Positions 50,457-61,799 are shown, numbered from the stretch's first letter. The stretch: 64,000 bases of DNA from Fibrobacterota bacterium (GCA_003165595.1 PLWQ01000018.1:125444-189443), one strand, 5' to 3'. Numbers and translations: made by a program. The notes: generated by a model not told the origin, from the sequence alone.

Positions 50457-53400
50457 ATGACCCAACCACATCTTATTGTCATTCGTAAATTATGTGCCGC
50501 GGGAATGCTGCTGCTTGCCGGGGAGGCGTGGCAGGGGGATGTTTCCGCAGCCCCGATATTCGCGACAGCAGTGTCTGCAAGCTCAGATGACGCTTTTGAG
50601 GATACCTCCGATCATTCCGTAAACATTGACAGTGTTTGCAATCCAGTGGGTGCCGGTGCTCAAAATAACCGCAAAGTTGGGTGGGTTGGTCTTCGTTTTC
50701 AGAATGTTACTATTCCGCAAGGCTCTATAATAACCGCGAAAACAGGGACGGATTCAACCTACCTCCGGTTTTCATGCAAGGTTGCATCACTCGGATCTGC
50801 CAACGTTTACATCAAGGCGGAAGCATCGGACAATGCCTACGCGTTTGCGGCAACCGCAAGTAACCTCAGCGCCAGGCCCCAGACAACGGCATCAGTCTTA
50901 TGGACATGTTCGGGCGGAGGTGCGGTGCAATGGGATGCCAAATATATCAGCTTCGACATCGCTTCCGTGCTTCAGGAAATTGTAAACCGCCCCGGCTGGA
51001 GTTCCGGAATGTCGATAAATTTTCTGATTCACAATAATGCAGCGGCTCCAAACGGCTGGTTTGGCGCGGGCACTTTCGACAACGGCGCGGGATATGCCTG
51101 TTCGCTTCATGTGTACAATTACACCGCTCCGCCGTCGACGCAGACGGCATTAATCACCTTTAGCGCCGTGACCTCAACGGGAATGACTATTGGCTGGCAG
51201 CGTGGCAATGGCGCCAATTGCGCGGTGTTTATGTATCAGGGAACCTCCGGAAGCGCGTCCCCAGTATACGGCACCACCTACACCCAAAACACAACTTTCG
51301 GAAGCGGCACGCAAATAGGTTCCAGCGGTTGGTACTGCATCTATAACGGCTCAGGTACATCGGTTACTGTTACGGGTTTAACTACCAAAACATTTTATCG
51401 TATAATGGCCTGTGAATACAACAGCTCCGGAGCAACAACCCTCTACCAGACGAGTTCGAGCGCCGCAGGCAATCCCGCCAACTACGCCACCTACCCCAAC
51501 CTTGCACTCGGCAAGACGGTAACGGCTTCTTCTGCAGGCGGGGGAAATTTCGCTTCCAAGGCAACCGACGGCGGTTCCGGCACCCGGTGGGAGAGTACAC
51601 AAGGTGTCGACCCCCAAACGATGTACGTCGATCTTGGAACCGGATACTACGTTGACTCGGTCTACATCGATTGGGAAACAGCCTCAGCGAATCACTACCA
51701 GATTCAAGGTTCCAACGACGCCATAAACTGGACCACCATCAAGGACACTACCGACGGGCTAAGTCAGCAGCATCGTTTGAGGAGTTTCAGTTTTACAAAG
51801 ACGTTATACCGTTACATTCAGATGTACGGTTACACCAGAACCACGGGATATGGATATTCCATTTGGGAATTCGGGGTCTACGGCGACACCAACAAGGTGC
51901 CGGCAACGCAAGCTTCGGCCGTGACATACAGTTCCGTCACCTCAACCGGAATGACCCTTGGTTGGACACGCGGCAGCGGTGCCAATTGCGCCGTGTTTGT
52001 CTACGCGGGAGCCAGCGGGAATGCCGCGCCCGTGTATGGCACCACGTATACCGCCAACACCGCGTTCGGGAGCGGCACGCAAATAGGTTCTTCCGGATGG
52101 TACTGCGTGTACAATGGCGCAGGCACATCCGTGGCCGTCACTGGCTTGACACAGGGTACTGCGTACCAGACAATGGTTTGCGAGTACAACAGTTCCGGCG
52201 CAAGTACCGCATACAACACAAACACTGCCACCAGCAATCCGTCGAACCAGATAACGGCACCCGGCACTCAGGCAACTACCGTGACTTTTGGTTCCATCAC
52301 TTCAAGCGGAATGACCATCGGCTGGACAAACGGCAACGGCACCAGCCGCGCGGTGTTTGTTTATCAGGGAACCACCGGGAATGCCGCGCCGGTATACGGC
52401 ACCACGTACACTGCCAGCACCACATACGGGAGCGGAACGCAGGCCGGAGCCGGATGGTACTGTGTCTATAACGGCACGGGCACATCGGTAGCTATTACGG
52501 GACTGGCCGCGAGCACGGCGTACAGGGCAATGGTATGCGAATACAACAGTACCGGCCCGGGCGCCAGCTACAACACGGGCACCGGCACCGGTAATCCGGC
52601 GAATCAGACATCAGCGGCTGCCGGGGCGCCTGCGACTCCCACCGGGTTGACTTCAGGGACCTTAACGGCGACAACCGCGGCATTGTCGTGGTCTACATCC
52701 ACGGGCGCGACCTCGTATGAAATTCAGGTGTCGGTAACCTCCGGTTTTACATCCGTTTTGATAGATCAAACAGGAATCTCATCCACGAGCTATTCGGCAA
52801 CCGGACTTTCGGCCAGCACTACGTACTATGCTCGCGTAAATGCCACGAGTGCCGGAGGTACCAGCGCCTGGTCGGGTAACTACAGCTTTACCACGAGCGC
52901 CGCAAGCGGCAGCCTGGATGATTACAACAAATGGGCATACAGCGCCAGCGTTGTTCTGAACACCACCAACAGCGGCGGCGGTGCGAACGTGGCCACCGAC
53001 CAGAGCAATTTTCCCGTCCTGGTGAGATTAACGAGCAGCAATTCCAATATCTTTAGCCAGGCAAAGAGCGATGGGACCGACATCCGTTTTTCAAAGTCGG
53101 ACGGCACGCACATTCCCTACCAGATAGAGCGCTGGGATAATGCCGATAATATGGCGGAAATTTGGGTGAAATTTGACGTAAAGGGCAACAACAGCACTCA
53201 GTACTTTATGATGTACTGGGGCAACAGCGGCGCCGGGGACAGTTCGGGCGCGAGTGCGGTGTTTGCTACGGCAAACAATTTTCTGGGCGTGTGGCATCTT
53301 AAAGAAGGCGGAAACACCACAGCCGGCGGCTACGCCGATGCAACTGGCGTTTACCCTGCCACGGGAAACAATATGGCCTCTGCCGATCAGGTTGCCGCGG

Positions 53401-56400
53401 TAATTGACAGCGGTCAGAGCTATGGAAGCGGAACCGGCGGCAAGGCCATTTCATTGTTCAGAAATGGACTTGGGAGCGGATGTACAATAAACATCACAAC
53501 TGTTACCGCGGGTGTAATAAACGCGATAAACTCCACTCCAACGGCGGGCGGCAGCGGTTATGCCGTGGGAGATCAGTTACTGGTGGCAGGAGGAGATTGG
53601 GGAATAGCACGTGTGACTGCGGTTAGCGGAACGACTGTCACCGGGGTCACTATTAACGAAAGTCCAGCTCCCGGAGCGGGATGTACAATAAATACTACTG
53701 CCGCGGGGGGCAACTTAACTGCTGCTACTGTTAATGTCGCGAGTACATCTGGTATGTATTGTGTGGGTGACATTTTGTCGGTTGCCGGCGGCACTGGCGG
53801 AACGGTAAAGGTGACTGGAATTGCCGTGAATGGAGGAGGCGTCACCGCACTTGCCGTGCAGAATGCCGGAACCGGATATACTACTGCAACCGCAGTCGCA
53901 ACTACCACCACTAATCTCTATACCGTAAGTGCAGGAAATGCAACGACGGATTTTGGGCCGGGAATCGCTCTTTCGGCCGGTCAGACACTTACCTTTTACG
54001 CCTGGGTTGTATCCACGGGAAGCAGCCAGGCTTCCTGCATATTCGACATGGCGACCGCAACAAATGGGAATTACATCTTCATGGCTCGAAAGGATGCAAA
54101 TAACTTAACCGTTTCCACAAAAGGCGTTAATGACAATGGCGCCTACACAACGGACAATTCCTATCCGGTGACGACATCCACCTGGACGCACATCGGTTTC
54201 ACGGTGGACGGCTCGGGAAATGTAGCCATCTATGTAAATGGTGTTTCGCGCGCCACAACATTGGGCACAGGTTATCCTAAAGCAATTACCGCGGGCAATT
54301 ATTTTCTCAATACTTTGGGATCGCGATATTACAACGGTCCATCGCAGTTTTTTCAAGGAACAATCAACGAAGCCGTGGTTTCCAACGCGGTCTGTTCCGC
54401 GGACTGGATAAAGCTCTGCTACCAGAACCAGCAGAATGTCGCCGTTGGAGGATCGGGCCAGCTTGTTTCGAGCATCACGTGCAGTCCCGCGGCTCCCACA
54501 CTGTCCAATCCCGCCAATGGCTCAACTAATCAAACCACGACCCCCTCCCTGTCGTGGGGAACCTCGACCGGCGCGACCAGCTACAGAGTCCAGGTTTCAA
54601 CAAATTCGGACTGTTCCTCTCCGATCTACGATCAGAGCGGCATCGCCAGTACGTCGCAGACAGTGTCCCCGGCATTGTCAAACAGCACAGTATACTATTG
54701 GCGTGTGAGCGCCGCGAACAGCGGCGGTTCCAGTGGTTTTTCTTCGATTTGGAGTTTCACCACTACTTCGTCAAATCATGCGCCCACAGATATGTCGCTT
54801 TCCAACAAGGTCTTCAATACCACCACGCCGGTGGGAGCGAGGATCGGAACCTTCTTTACAACCGATGTTGACCTGCCCAACGATTTCCATACCTATACAT
54901 TTAACGGCGGCACGAACGATGCGAGTTTCAGCATCGCGGGCAATGCGCTGTATCTGGCCTCAACGCTTTCCGCAGGCACGTACCATATCAATGTCCGGAC
55001 AACCGATCAGGGAGCACTGCATTTCGATTCGACTTTTACGCTTACCGTTCAGACATGCTCGGGCGCGTGCACCGACAATTACTCGCAGTGGCAGTATTCG
55101 AAGCGCATCACGCTCAATACCACCCGGACCGGCGCGAATGTGACGAACACCGTGACGAATTTCCCCGTCCTGGTGAGTTTAAACCCGGGGAATTTCTCAT
55201 GGTTTTCGCAGACGCGGCCGGGCGGCACGGACATTCGTTTCTCCACAAACGACAGCGCCGCTACGCACCTTCCTTATCAAATCGAGCGCTGGTCCATTAA
55301 CTCGGGAAACAGCGACACGGCTGAAATCTGGGTCCTGATAAGCTCGGTCGCGGGAAGCAACAATCTGCAGACGTTCAAGATGTATTGGGGAAAAAGCGAT
55401 GCGGCCGACAGTTCGAACGGCCCCGCTGTTTTTGCGACATCCAACGGGTTTGTAGGTGTCTATCATTTGAGCGAAGGCGGAACAGGAACGCGATACAATT
55501 CCGCGCAGAGCAGCCATAATGGGACGACCGTCAGTTATGACGGCGATGAAAAGGGGACTGGTTTGGTGGGAGTAGGCGACTACCTTACTACCAACGACGG
55601 CATCAATCTCGGAGATATCGAAATAACCACAGCCATCACCCTGAGCGCATGGGTCAACCCGAATTCACTTATCGGCCGCGGGAGATTCATCAGCAAGCAA
55701 TGGACGACAAACGCGGCTCCATGGCAGTCGTATGCATTGCAATGGGATAACAGCGGCACGCCCCTGGTCCAGTTGCAGCTCGCGGTCAACGGCGCCCAAA
55801 CAGACGCGACCATGACGACAGCCTTGACATCAGGTACATGGGCCTATGTGGCCGGTACCTACGACGGCACCACTATGACAGCATATTTGAACGGAACGTC
55901 CAATGGTACTCCGACGACAGCGGCCGGATCAATCTCCGCAACGACGAGGAATGCAACGATCGCGTATAACGAGGATGCCGGCGATCAGCGGTTCAACGGC
56001 AGTATCGACGAAGTGCGCATCGAGAATACGGCGCGCTCCGCCGACTGGATACGACTCTGCTACCAGAACCAGCAAACCTCCCAGAACCTGGTGGATCCCG
56101 ACGACTATTCGGAATGGAAGTATTCGAAGAATATTGTACTCAACACCTCGCCCACAGGCGCGAACGTGGCCACGCCGCAGGCCGATTTCCCGGTCCTCGT
56201 GAGATTGACAAGCGGCACCTTCAATTTCTCGCAAGCGCAGGATTCCGGCCAGGATATCCGGTTTGCAAAGAGTAACGGTGCCCACCTGAAGTATCAGATT
56301 GAACGGTGGGACCGGAGCAACCAGCTTGCCGAAATCTGGGTGAGGGTCGACACGGTGTACGGCAACAACGGGAGCCAGTATTTCACCATGTACTGGGGGA

Positions 56401-59400
56401 AAAGCCCGGTTGATTCCAGGAGCAACGGGGCGGCGGTGTTCGATACGGCGAATGGGTTCAGCGCGGTGTATCATCTCAATGATGCTAGTAGTGTCAGTCC
56501 TAAAGCTGATGCAACGGCTAATGGAAATGGTGCTCTTGATACAAATACCACCACCTTTACGCAAGCCTCTGCGGTGGCAGGTTTTGGCGCCCAGTCAGGT
56601 AACCTTAGCGGCCATTTAGTGGTTCCAGCCAGTGTCATTAATGCCGGTACAAACGGTGGTACAATATCTTTCTGGGCCAAGGGAACTGCAACCGGAAATG
56701 GTCGCTACCTTTTTTGTACCAGCAATACTGCGACAGAACGATTCAATTTGTTTGCTAATGGCACCACCATGAGTTGTAATCTCGGTGACGGAACCAATAT
56801 CGGTGGAACCAATACGGTTTTTGACGGCAATAACCATTACTTAAGCCTTGCATGGAATTCGGACGGCAGCGGGGCGTGTTATGTGGACGGGGCCAGTGTC
56901 GGTTCCCATTCTGCACAGACCCTCGCTGCTCCCCCGGGACCAATTTATGTAAACTGGGGTGGCTCGTATTACGGCAGTTCGCATCAGTATGCTCTGTATG
57001 ATGAATTTCGCGCAGAGAAAACTGCCCGTTCCGCGGACTGGATCAAGCTCTGCTACTGGAACCAGAATCCCAACCAGACCCTTCTCGACTCGGCCCTCGA
57101 GGATTATACAAAGTGGGCGTTCTCGAAGAACATAACTATTAATGCTGGAGGGTTGGGGTTGTCCGGCAAGGTTCCTCGTTTCCCGTATCTTGTGAGGCTC
57201 AACAAGACCAATTTCGACTTTAGCCAAGCCCAAAGTTCGGGCCAGGACATCCGGTTTTCGCGCTCCGACGGCGCGCATTTCCCGTACCAGATTGAGCGGT
57301 GGAACAGCACGAGCACCGTTGATTCAGCAGAAATATGGGTCCTTGTCGACACCGTTTACAATAACTCAACCCAGTATTTCAAGATGTACTGGGGCAATGC
57401 CGGCGCGCAGAGCTGGTCGAATGGCCAAAAGGTGTTCGAAACGTCAAACGGATTTATCGGAGTGTATCATTTAAGCGAAGGCGGAACAGGCACAAGGAAT
57501 AATTCCGCGCAGAACGCCTACAATGGGACCACCGTCAGTTATGACGGCACCGAAAGCCGGAGCGGAGATATTGGAGCCGGTGACAGCCTCAAGGCCGGCG
57601 CCAGCACCGACGGCATCAATCTCGGCACCGGCATCGCGCCGACAAATATTACTTTGAGCGCCTGGGTCAAGGAGCACACAGTTACAACGTGGGGAAAGAT
57701 CATTAACAAAGAGTTTGCTACAACAAATACTGCTCCCTATGAAATTTTCACGTTGCAGAGTGGCAATGGCACGGGAATAGCCGAACTGACACTTGACCTG
57801 AACGGTAACGAAGCAAAATCCGTCATGACGCATACTTTGACGGTAGATGGCTGGAACTACGTGGCCGGCACCTACGATCAAGTTACCGAAAGAACGTATT
57901 ACAACGGTGCTCCCGATGGGACGAATGCGTCAACGTATCCAATTGGAACGAGCGCCATGGCGACATGCATCGGCTACAACGATGCTACGGGACAAGGCGC
58001 TCAACGATTTAATGGTGTCGTAGACGAGGTAAGAATAGAGAATGTCACGCGCTCCGCCGACTGGATAAAGCTCTGCTACAACAACCAGATGCAGAACTCG
58101 ACCCTTTCCACCCTGGACAGCGCCGACGCGTTCCGGCCTCTGTTTATCCAGAAGGCTCCGCTTGATTCCATTACCGTTAGTACAACCAAATGGGCGATCA
58201 AGTTCTCGGCAGCCAAGGGCGGGGGCATAAAGTTCCTCGCCAAAGACTCGGTATCCACCAACCAGCTCGATACCAATCTGTTTACCATCATGTACAACAA
58301 TGCGTCGTGCGACGCGGCAACGGGAACGCTCGCGCTTGTGGACAGCGACGTTGTGCACGCGCGCATACGTCAACAGGTGACGATTTCTTCGCAGCCGTTT
58401 ACCGTTGACTACAACGTGCTCGGGTCGGGCAAGCTGTTTGCCCGTGTCACCACCTATGCCGCATCCAACCTTGCCGCTGCGCCGCTGGAGTTCCGGATTG
58501 CGCACAACGCGGCCGGTTCCACGCACGTGGATACCGCTCGCTACGGGTCCACTCCGTCAAGCTGTTTCGGGCTTTTGCACGAGGATTCCACGGCGGGTTT
58601 CTACGATATTCTGATGGCGCCGTTTGTGCCATGGTCGCAGGCCAATGCGACAACATCGTCCAACAAGTTCATGGGCATCAAGTGCACATCGTGGTCGCTG
58701 GCCGCCATGAGCAGGCAGACATGGGAATTCATGGTTGATTTCGGGCATACCACTTTGCACGACAGCACAAAGGCGCTTGCTTACGTCAACGATTTCCAGA
58801 ATCCGGACACCATGCATTTCTACGAGGGCACGCCGCTGCTCGAAAAAGCGTGGGAAAACCAGCTTTCGGGCCATTGGAAATTCGACGAAGGCGCGGGAGA
58901 CACGGCTGGCGACAACAGCAGCAGCGGCAACGTGGGCTGGATCCGCCACGGGCCGGCAGGAAATTGGACAAGCGGGATGTGGGGCGGCGGAGACAGTCTG
59001 CGAGGCATCGACAGCATAACCGTTGCACCGGGCTCAAGCTTCTTCGGCAACAGCGCCGGCTTTACCATTCTGGGGTGGGTGAAACCGGCCACGACGCTCA
59101 CGGCAAGTTCCGTTCTCTTCAAGAAGTACTCCACCGCAAGCAACAGCGGATACGAGCTCACCGGCACGAGCAGCGGCCAGCTCCAGCTTCTCATCAACAA
59201 TGCAGGCTTATCGCACACGCTCACGGGAAAGACCGTGCTTGGCACCGGGCAATGGTATCACGTTGGCGCGCAGCTCGCCTATACCCGTGATACCTTGAAG
59301 CTGTATGTGAACGGCGTGATCGACACGATGCTGGTGGCATCCACCATAGGGTATCCCGGCGCCACGAGCACCACGGTGGACTCCGAAGTGATGGGTCAGA

Positions 59401-61799
59401 ATTTCAACGGCGTGCTTGACGACATGCGATTCTACGGCAACCAGATCGACGATGGGCAGATAAAGGCCATTTACCTCAAGGGCTTTGCGCCGGACATGGG
59501 CAGGTACTCGATTCGCGCCGACAACAACAGCACGGTACAGGCAAACTTGAACGGGCTCACCTATAACCGGTATCTGCCCGCTTTCAAGATAACGAATTAC
59601 TGGGGAACGGGCGGCAATGCCGATGTTCCGCAATTTGTCTATCTGGACGGGACGCAATTAACGGCCGGGAGCGACTATTTTGCAGGCACCGACCAGAAAC
59701 GGCATACGCTTGCCATCGGCTTGAATCGGACGATCAATGCGAATTCGGTGATTTACATAAGCGGAACGAGCGCCAGCAACGTCAACCTCACAAATGCAAT
59801 GCCGCAGATGTACTGGGGAACGGTAGGAACCTCGCCGCAGCATTTCTATGTCAAAAACTTTGCGGGAGATTATCTCGGCTCTTCAACGGCAAACCAGTTT
59901 TACATGGACTGGAAGATGGACAGTTCCGTCAACAGCAAAGACGGCGAGATCTATTGCCTGAAGACATCCAAAATGTCTGCGAACCAGCTGGCAGACACCA
60001 CAGGCGCGTCATCGTCGGGCAACCTGGTACCCATACCCGGCGATTCGTCCACGTGGGGCTATCAGTATCTCAAAGTGGGCGGCAACTGGATCTCGAGCGC
60101 AGTGAACATCTGCTCCGCGCCCACCTACACCGTGGTGGAAAGCTCGGCAGTGCGCGTGGCGGTGCAACTCAACGACAGGAAGATCGCAAACGGGGCCGAT
60201 ACGGTTGCATTGCGCACGAGGTGGACAATATATCCAACAGGGCAGATCTTCAGGTGGGACAGCATTTTTACGGTAAAGAACGGCTCTTCCGCGGCAAATG
60301 TCGACAGTGCGCGGGCCGACTTTTTCGAAACGTATTCGAGCAACGGCACCAGCCGCGTTCTTGATACGTGCGAACGCGGCGGCATTCGCGGATCGAGCCA
60401 TATCCAGGACTTCGAGTCAGCATTTTTGTCCGCGCGGCAAGGGAGTACCTACTGGGTCCAACATCCTTACGTTGGTCCGGCGCCGGATACCGTAATTTGG
60501 GCGTCGAACAATGTTGCGGGCAACCACTATTCCGGTGCGCGGTACTACGGCGGATTAGTGGGGGGCAATTTGTGGAGTAACGGCAACCTACCCTTCCAAA
60601 TGGCCTACTATTTGGATATTTCCCGGTCAAGCATCGGAGGCAATACCGGCTTGGATTCCGTTGGAAGGGGTGTGCAGAACTTTGAACATCCGGTTGCCGC
60701 AAGCACAACCGCGCATCCGCTCACCATGAGCACCGGCGCGCTTTTGTCCGGTTCGTCGGCAACCACGGGAGATCTGGATACCAACGGGTTCAATGAGCGG
60801 GAAGGCGCGTATGTTATAGACGCAACGGGCTGCGGCAATACGGTGCAGTTCACCCTGAATGCGGCAAAGAGTACTCCGACTGTCGACACGTGCAGATTCT
60901 ACCCGGCATTCAGGATAAAGGGGTATTACGCGGCAACGCCTCCGCAGTACGTGTTTGTAAACAGTAATCTCAAAACCAGCGGGTACGACTACAACGTGTA
61001 CCTCAACAACACCAACCAGGAAGTGGTGCTCCAGTTCAACCAGGTGTTCTGCGGCGACTCGGTTATTTACATTTCCTACGACCATACCCTCGCCGTCACC
61101 ATGACCAATTTTAAGGGACTTTCGGGCGACCGCAACGACACGCTGCGGTGGAAGACCGAAAGCGAGCAAGAAAACCTCGGATTCTATATTTACAAACGCA
61201 TCAAACCGTCGTTCATGGATTCGCTGGTTGCCCAGCATACTTCCGCGCAGGGTGATACCGCAAGCGGCGATAATGCGCTCCTGTGCCTGCGAAAGAAGCT
61301 GATTTCCACGGACGACACGGTGTGGAAGCAACTCAACAGCCGGATTATTCCCGGCGCTGCCGGCGGGATTTCGTCGGGCCCGCGGAACTATTCGCTTGTG
61401 GACTACGACGTGAATAACGACATCGAGTACGAGTACCGGCTGGAGTCGGTGGATTTTAGCAATAAGCACGATGCATATCCGGGTTACGCGGATGTGCGTC
61501 CGGGCCGGATCCTGCCCATGATATTTGACCTCAGGCCGAATTATCCGAACCCGTTCCGCGCACTCACCATGATCCGCTACGCGATTCCCGTCAAGACGCG
61601 GGTAGACCTGTTCGTGTACAATTTGCAGGGCCGCCTCATTCGGAAACTGGTTGACGCGGCGCGGCTTGAGCCCGGCTTCTACAAGGCTGTGTGGAACGGG
61701 AAGGACGACTACGGCCGCACCGTGGCAAGCGGACCGTATATCTATCGCCTGCAATCGCCCCTGTTTGTCAAGTCCCACGTGATGATTCTCTCAAAGTGA
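50457..61799 (+). CDS. Giant secreted multimodular DUF2341/LamG protein with FlgD/T9SS-like C-terminus
   Basis: 3,780 residues. The signal peptide ends near residue 34 (DVSA-AP). Modules in order: N-terminal beta domain; FN3-like repeats (TSTGMTLGWTRGSGANCAVF and variants); one F5/8C discoidin domain (about 355-480, NLALGKTVTASSAGGGNFAS); two more FN3-like repeats and an FN3. Then four DUF2341 domains (YQIERWDNADNMAEIWVKFD type, DNA starts near 52919, 55072, 56104 and 57104), each followed by a LamG domain; FN3 and cadherin-like modules after the first; a fifth LamG near 58870. The long C-terminal beta region ends in RPNYPNPFRALTMIRYAIP and GPYIYRL, a FlgD/type IX-like sorting domain. Probably a surface glycan-binding adhesin. 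No catalytic site is seen. The ATG at 50457 lacks a strong ribosome site. Confidence 0.85.
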   Translation: MTQPHLIVIRKLCAAGMLLLAGEAWQGDVSAAPIFATAVSASSDDAFEDTSDHSVNIDSVCNPVGAGAQNNRKVGWVGLRFQNVTIPQGSIITAKTGTDSTYLRFSCKVASLGSANVYIKAEASDNAYAFAATASNLSARPQTTASVLWTCSGGGAVQWDAKYISFDIASVLQEIVNRPGWSSGMSINFLIHNNAAAPNGWFGAGTFDNGAGYACSLHVYNYTAPPSTQTALITFSAVTSTGMTIGWQRGNGANCAVFMYQGTSGSASPVYGTTYTQNTTFGSGTQIGSSGWYCIYNGSGTSVTVTGLTTKTFYRIMACEYNSSGATTLYQTSSSAAGNPANYATYPNLALGKTVTASSAGGGNFASKATDGGSGTRWESTQGVDPQTMYVDLGTGYYVDSVYIDWETASANHYQIQGSNDAINWTTIKDTTDGLSQQHRLRSFSFTKTLYRYIQMYGYTRTTGYGYSIWEFGVYGDTNKVPATQASAVTYSSVTSTGMTLGWTRGSGANCAVFVYAGASGNAAPVYGTTYTANTAFGSGTQIGSSGWYCVYNGAGTSVAVTGLTQGTAYQTMVCEYNSSGASTAYNTNTATSNPSNQITAPGTQATTVTFGSITSSGMTIGWTNGNGTSRAVFVYQGTTGNAAPVYGTTYTASTTYGSGTQAGAGWYCVYNGTGTSVAITGLAASTAYRAMVCEYNSTGPGASYNTGTGTGNPANQTSAAAGAPATPTGLTSGTLTATTAALSWSTSTGATSYEIQVSVTSGFTSVLIDQTGISSTSYSATGLSASTTYYARVNATSAGGTSAWSGNYSFTTSAASGSLDDYNKWAYSASVVLNTTNSGGGANVATDQSNFPVLVRLTSSNSNIFSQAKSDGTDIRFSKSDGTHIPYQIERWDNADNMAEIWVKFDVKGNNSTQYFMMYWGNSGAGDSSGASAVFATANNFLGVWHLKEGGNTTAGGYADATGVYPATGNNMASADQVAAVIDSGQSYGSGTGGKAISLFRNGLGSGCTINITTVTAGVINAINSTPTAGGSGYAVGDQLLVAGGDWGIARVTAVSGTTVTGVTINESPAPGAGCTINTTAAGGNLTAATVNVASTSGMYCVGDILSVAGGTGGTVKVTGIAVNGGGVTALAVQNAGTGYTTATAVATTTTNLYTVSAGNATTDFGPGIALSAGQTLTFYAWVVSTGSSQASCIFDMATATNGNYIFMARKDANNLTVSTKGVNDNGAYTTDNSYPVTTSTWTHIGFTVDGSGNVAIYVNGVSRATTLGTGYPKAITAGNYFLNTLGSRYYNGPSQFFQGTINEAVVSNAVCSADWIKLCYQNQQNVAVGGSGQLVSSITCSPAAPTLSNPANGSTNQTTTPSLSWGTSTGATSYRVQVSTNSDCSSPIYDQSGIASTSQTVSPALSNSTVYYWRVSAANSGGSSGFSSIWSFTTTSSNHAPTDMSLSNKVFNTTTPVGARIGTFFTTDVDLPNDFHTYTFNGGTNDASFSIAGNALYLASTLSAGTYHINVRTTDQGALHFDSTFTLTVQTCSGACTDNYSQWQYSKRITLNTTRTGANVTNTVTNFPVLVSLNPGNFSWFSQTRPGGTDIRFSTNDSAATHLPYQIERWSINSGNSDTAEIWVLISSVAGSNNLQTFKMYWGKSDAADSSNGPAVFATSNGFVGVYHLSEGGTGTRYNSAQSSHNGTTVSYDGDEKGTGLVGVGDYLTTNDGINLGDIEITTAITLSAWVNPNSLIGRGRFISKQWTTNAAPWQSYALQWDNSGTPLVQLQLAVNGAQTDATMTTALTSGTWAYVAGTYDGTTMTAYLNGTSNGTPTTAAGSISATTRNATIAYNEDAGDQRFNGSIDEVRIENTARSADWIRLCYQNQQTSQNLVDPDDYSEWKYSKNIVLNTSPTGANVATPQADFPVLVRLTSGTFNFSQAQDSGQDIRFAKSNGAHLKYQIERWDRSNQLAEIWVRVDTVYGNNGSQYFTMYWGKSPVDSRSNGAAVFDTANGFSAVYHLNDASSVSPKADATANGNGALDTNTTTFTQASAVAGFGAQSGNLSGHLVVPASVINAGTNGGTISFWAKGTATGNGRYLFCTSNTATERFNLFANGTTMSCNLGDGTNIGGTNTVFDGNNHYLSLAWNSDGSGACYVDGASVGSHSAQTLAAPPGPIYVNWGGSYYGSSHQYALYDEFRAEKTARSADWIKLCYWNQNPNQTLLDSALEDYTKWAFSKNITINAGGLGLSGKVPRFPYLVRLNKTNFDFSQAQSSGQDIRFSRSDGAHFPYQIERWNSTSTVDSAEIWVLVDTVYNNSTQYFKMYWGNAGAQSWSNGQKVFETSNGFIGVYHLSEGGTGTRNNSAQNAYNGTTVSYDGTESRSGDIGAGDSLKAGASTDGINLGTGIAPTNITLSAWVKEHTVTTWGKIINKEFATTNTAPYEIFTLQSGNGTGIAELTLDLNGNEAKSVMTHTLTVDGWNYVAGTYDQVTERTYYNGAPDGTNASTYPIGTSAMATCIGYNDATGQGAQRFNGVVDEVRIENVTRSADWIKLCYNNQMQNSTLSTLDSADAFRPLFIQKAPLDSITVSTTKWAIKFSAAKGGGIKFLAKDSVSTNQLDTNLFTIMYNNASCDAATGTLALVDSDVVHARIRQQVTISSQPFTVDYNVLGSGKLFARVTTYAASNLAAAPLEFRIAHNAAGSTHVDTARYGSTPSSCFGLLHEDSTAGFYDILMAPFVPWSQANATTSSNKFMGIKCTSWSLAAMSRQTWEFMVDFGHTTLHDSTKALAYVNDFQNPDTMHFYEGTPLLEKAWENQLSGHWKFDEGAGDTAGDNSSSGNVGWIRHGPAGNWTSGMWGGGDSLRGIDSITVAPGSSFFGNSAGFTILGWVKPATTLTASSVLFKKYSTASNSGYELTGTSSGQLQLLINNAGLSHTLTGKTVLGTGQWYHVGAQLAYTRDTLKLYVNGVIDTMLVASTIGYPGATSTTVDSEVMGQNFNGVLDDMRFYGNQIDDGQIKAIYLKGFAPDMGRYSIRADNNSTVQANLNGLTYNRYLPAFKITNYWGTGGNADVPQFVYLDGTQLTAGSDYFAGTDQKRHTLAIGLNRTINANSVIYISGTSASNVNLTNAMPQMYWGTVGTSPQHFYVKNFAGDYLGSSTANQFYMDWKMDSSVNSKDGEIYCLKTSKMSANQLADTTGASSSGNLVPIPGDSSTWGYQYLKVGGNWISSAVNICSAPTYTVVESSAVRVAVQLNDRKIANGADTVALRTRWTIYPTGQIFRWDSIFTVKNGSSAANVDSARADFFETYSSNGTSRVLDTCERGGIRGSSHIQDFESAFLSARQGSTYWVQHPYVGPAPDTVIWASNNVAGNHYSGARYYGGLVGGNLWSNGNLPFQMAYYLDISRSSIGGNTGLDSVGRGVQNFEHPVAASTTAHPLTMSTGALLSGSSATTGDLDTNGFNEREGAYVIDATGCGNTVQFTLNAAKSTPTVDTCRFYPAFRIKGYYAATPPQYVFVNSNLKTSGYDYNVYLNNTNQEVVLQFNQVFCGDSVIYISYDHTLAVTMTNFKGLSGDRNDTLRWKTESEQENLGFYIYKRIKPSFMDSLVAQHTSAQGDTASGDNALLCLRKKLISTDDTVWKQLNSRIIPGAAGGISSGPRNYSLVDYDVNNDIEYEYRLESVDFSNKHDAYPGYADVRPGRILPMIFDLRPNYPNPFRALTMIRYAIPVKTRVDLFVYNLQGRLIRKLVDAARLEPGFYKAVWNGKDDYGRTVASGPYIYRLQSPLFVKSHVMILSK

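Noticed and set aside
60627-61778. 383-codon minus-strand frame inside the giant gene
   Set aside because: Shadow frame; no ribosome site, and the plus frame contains the clear sorting domain.
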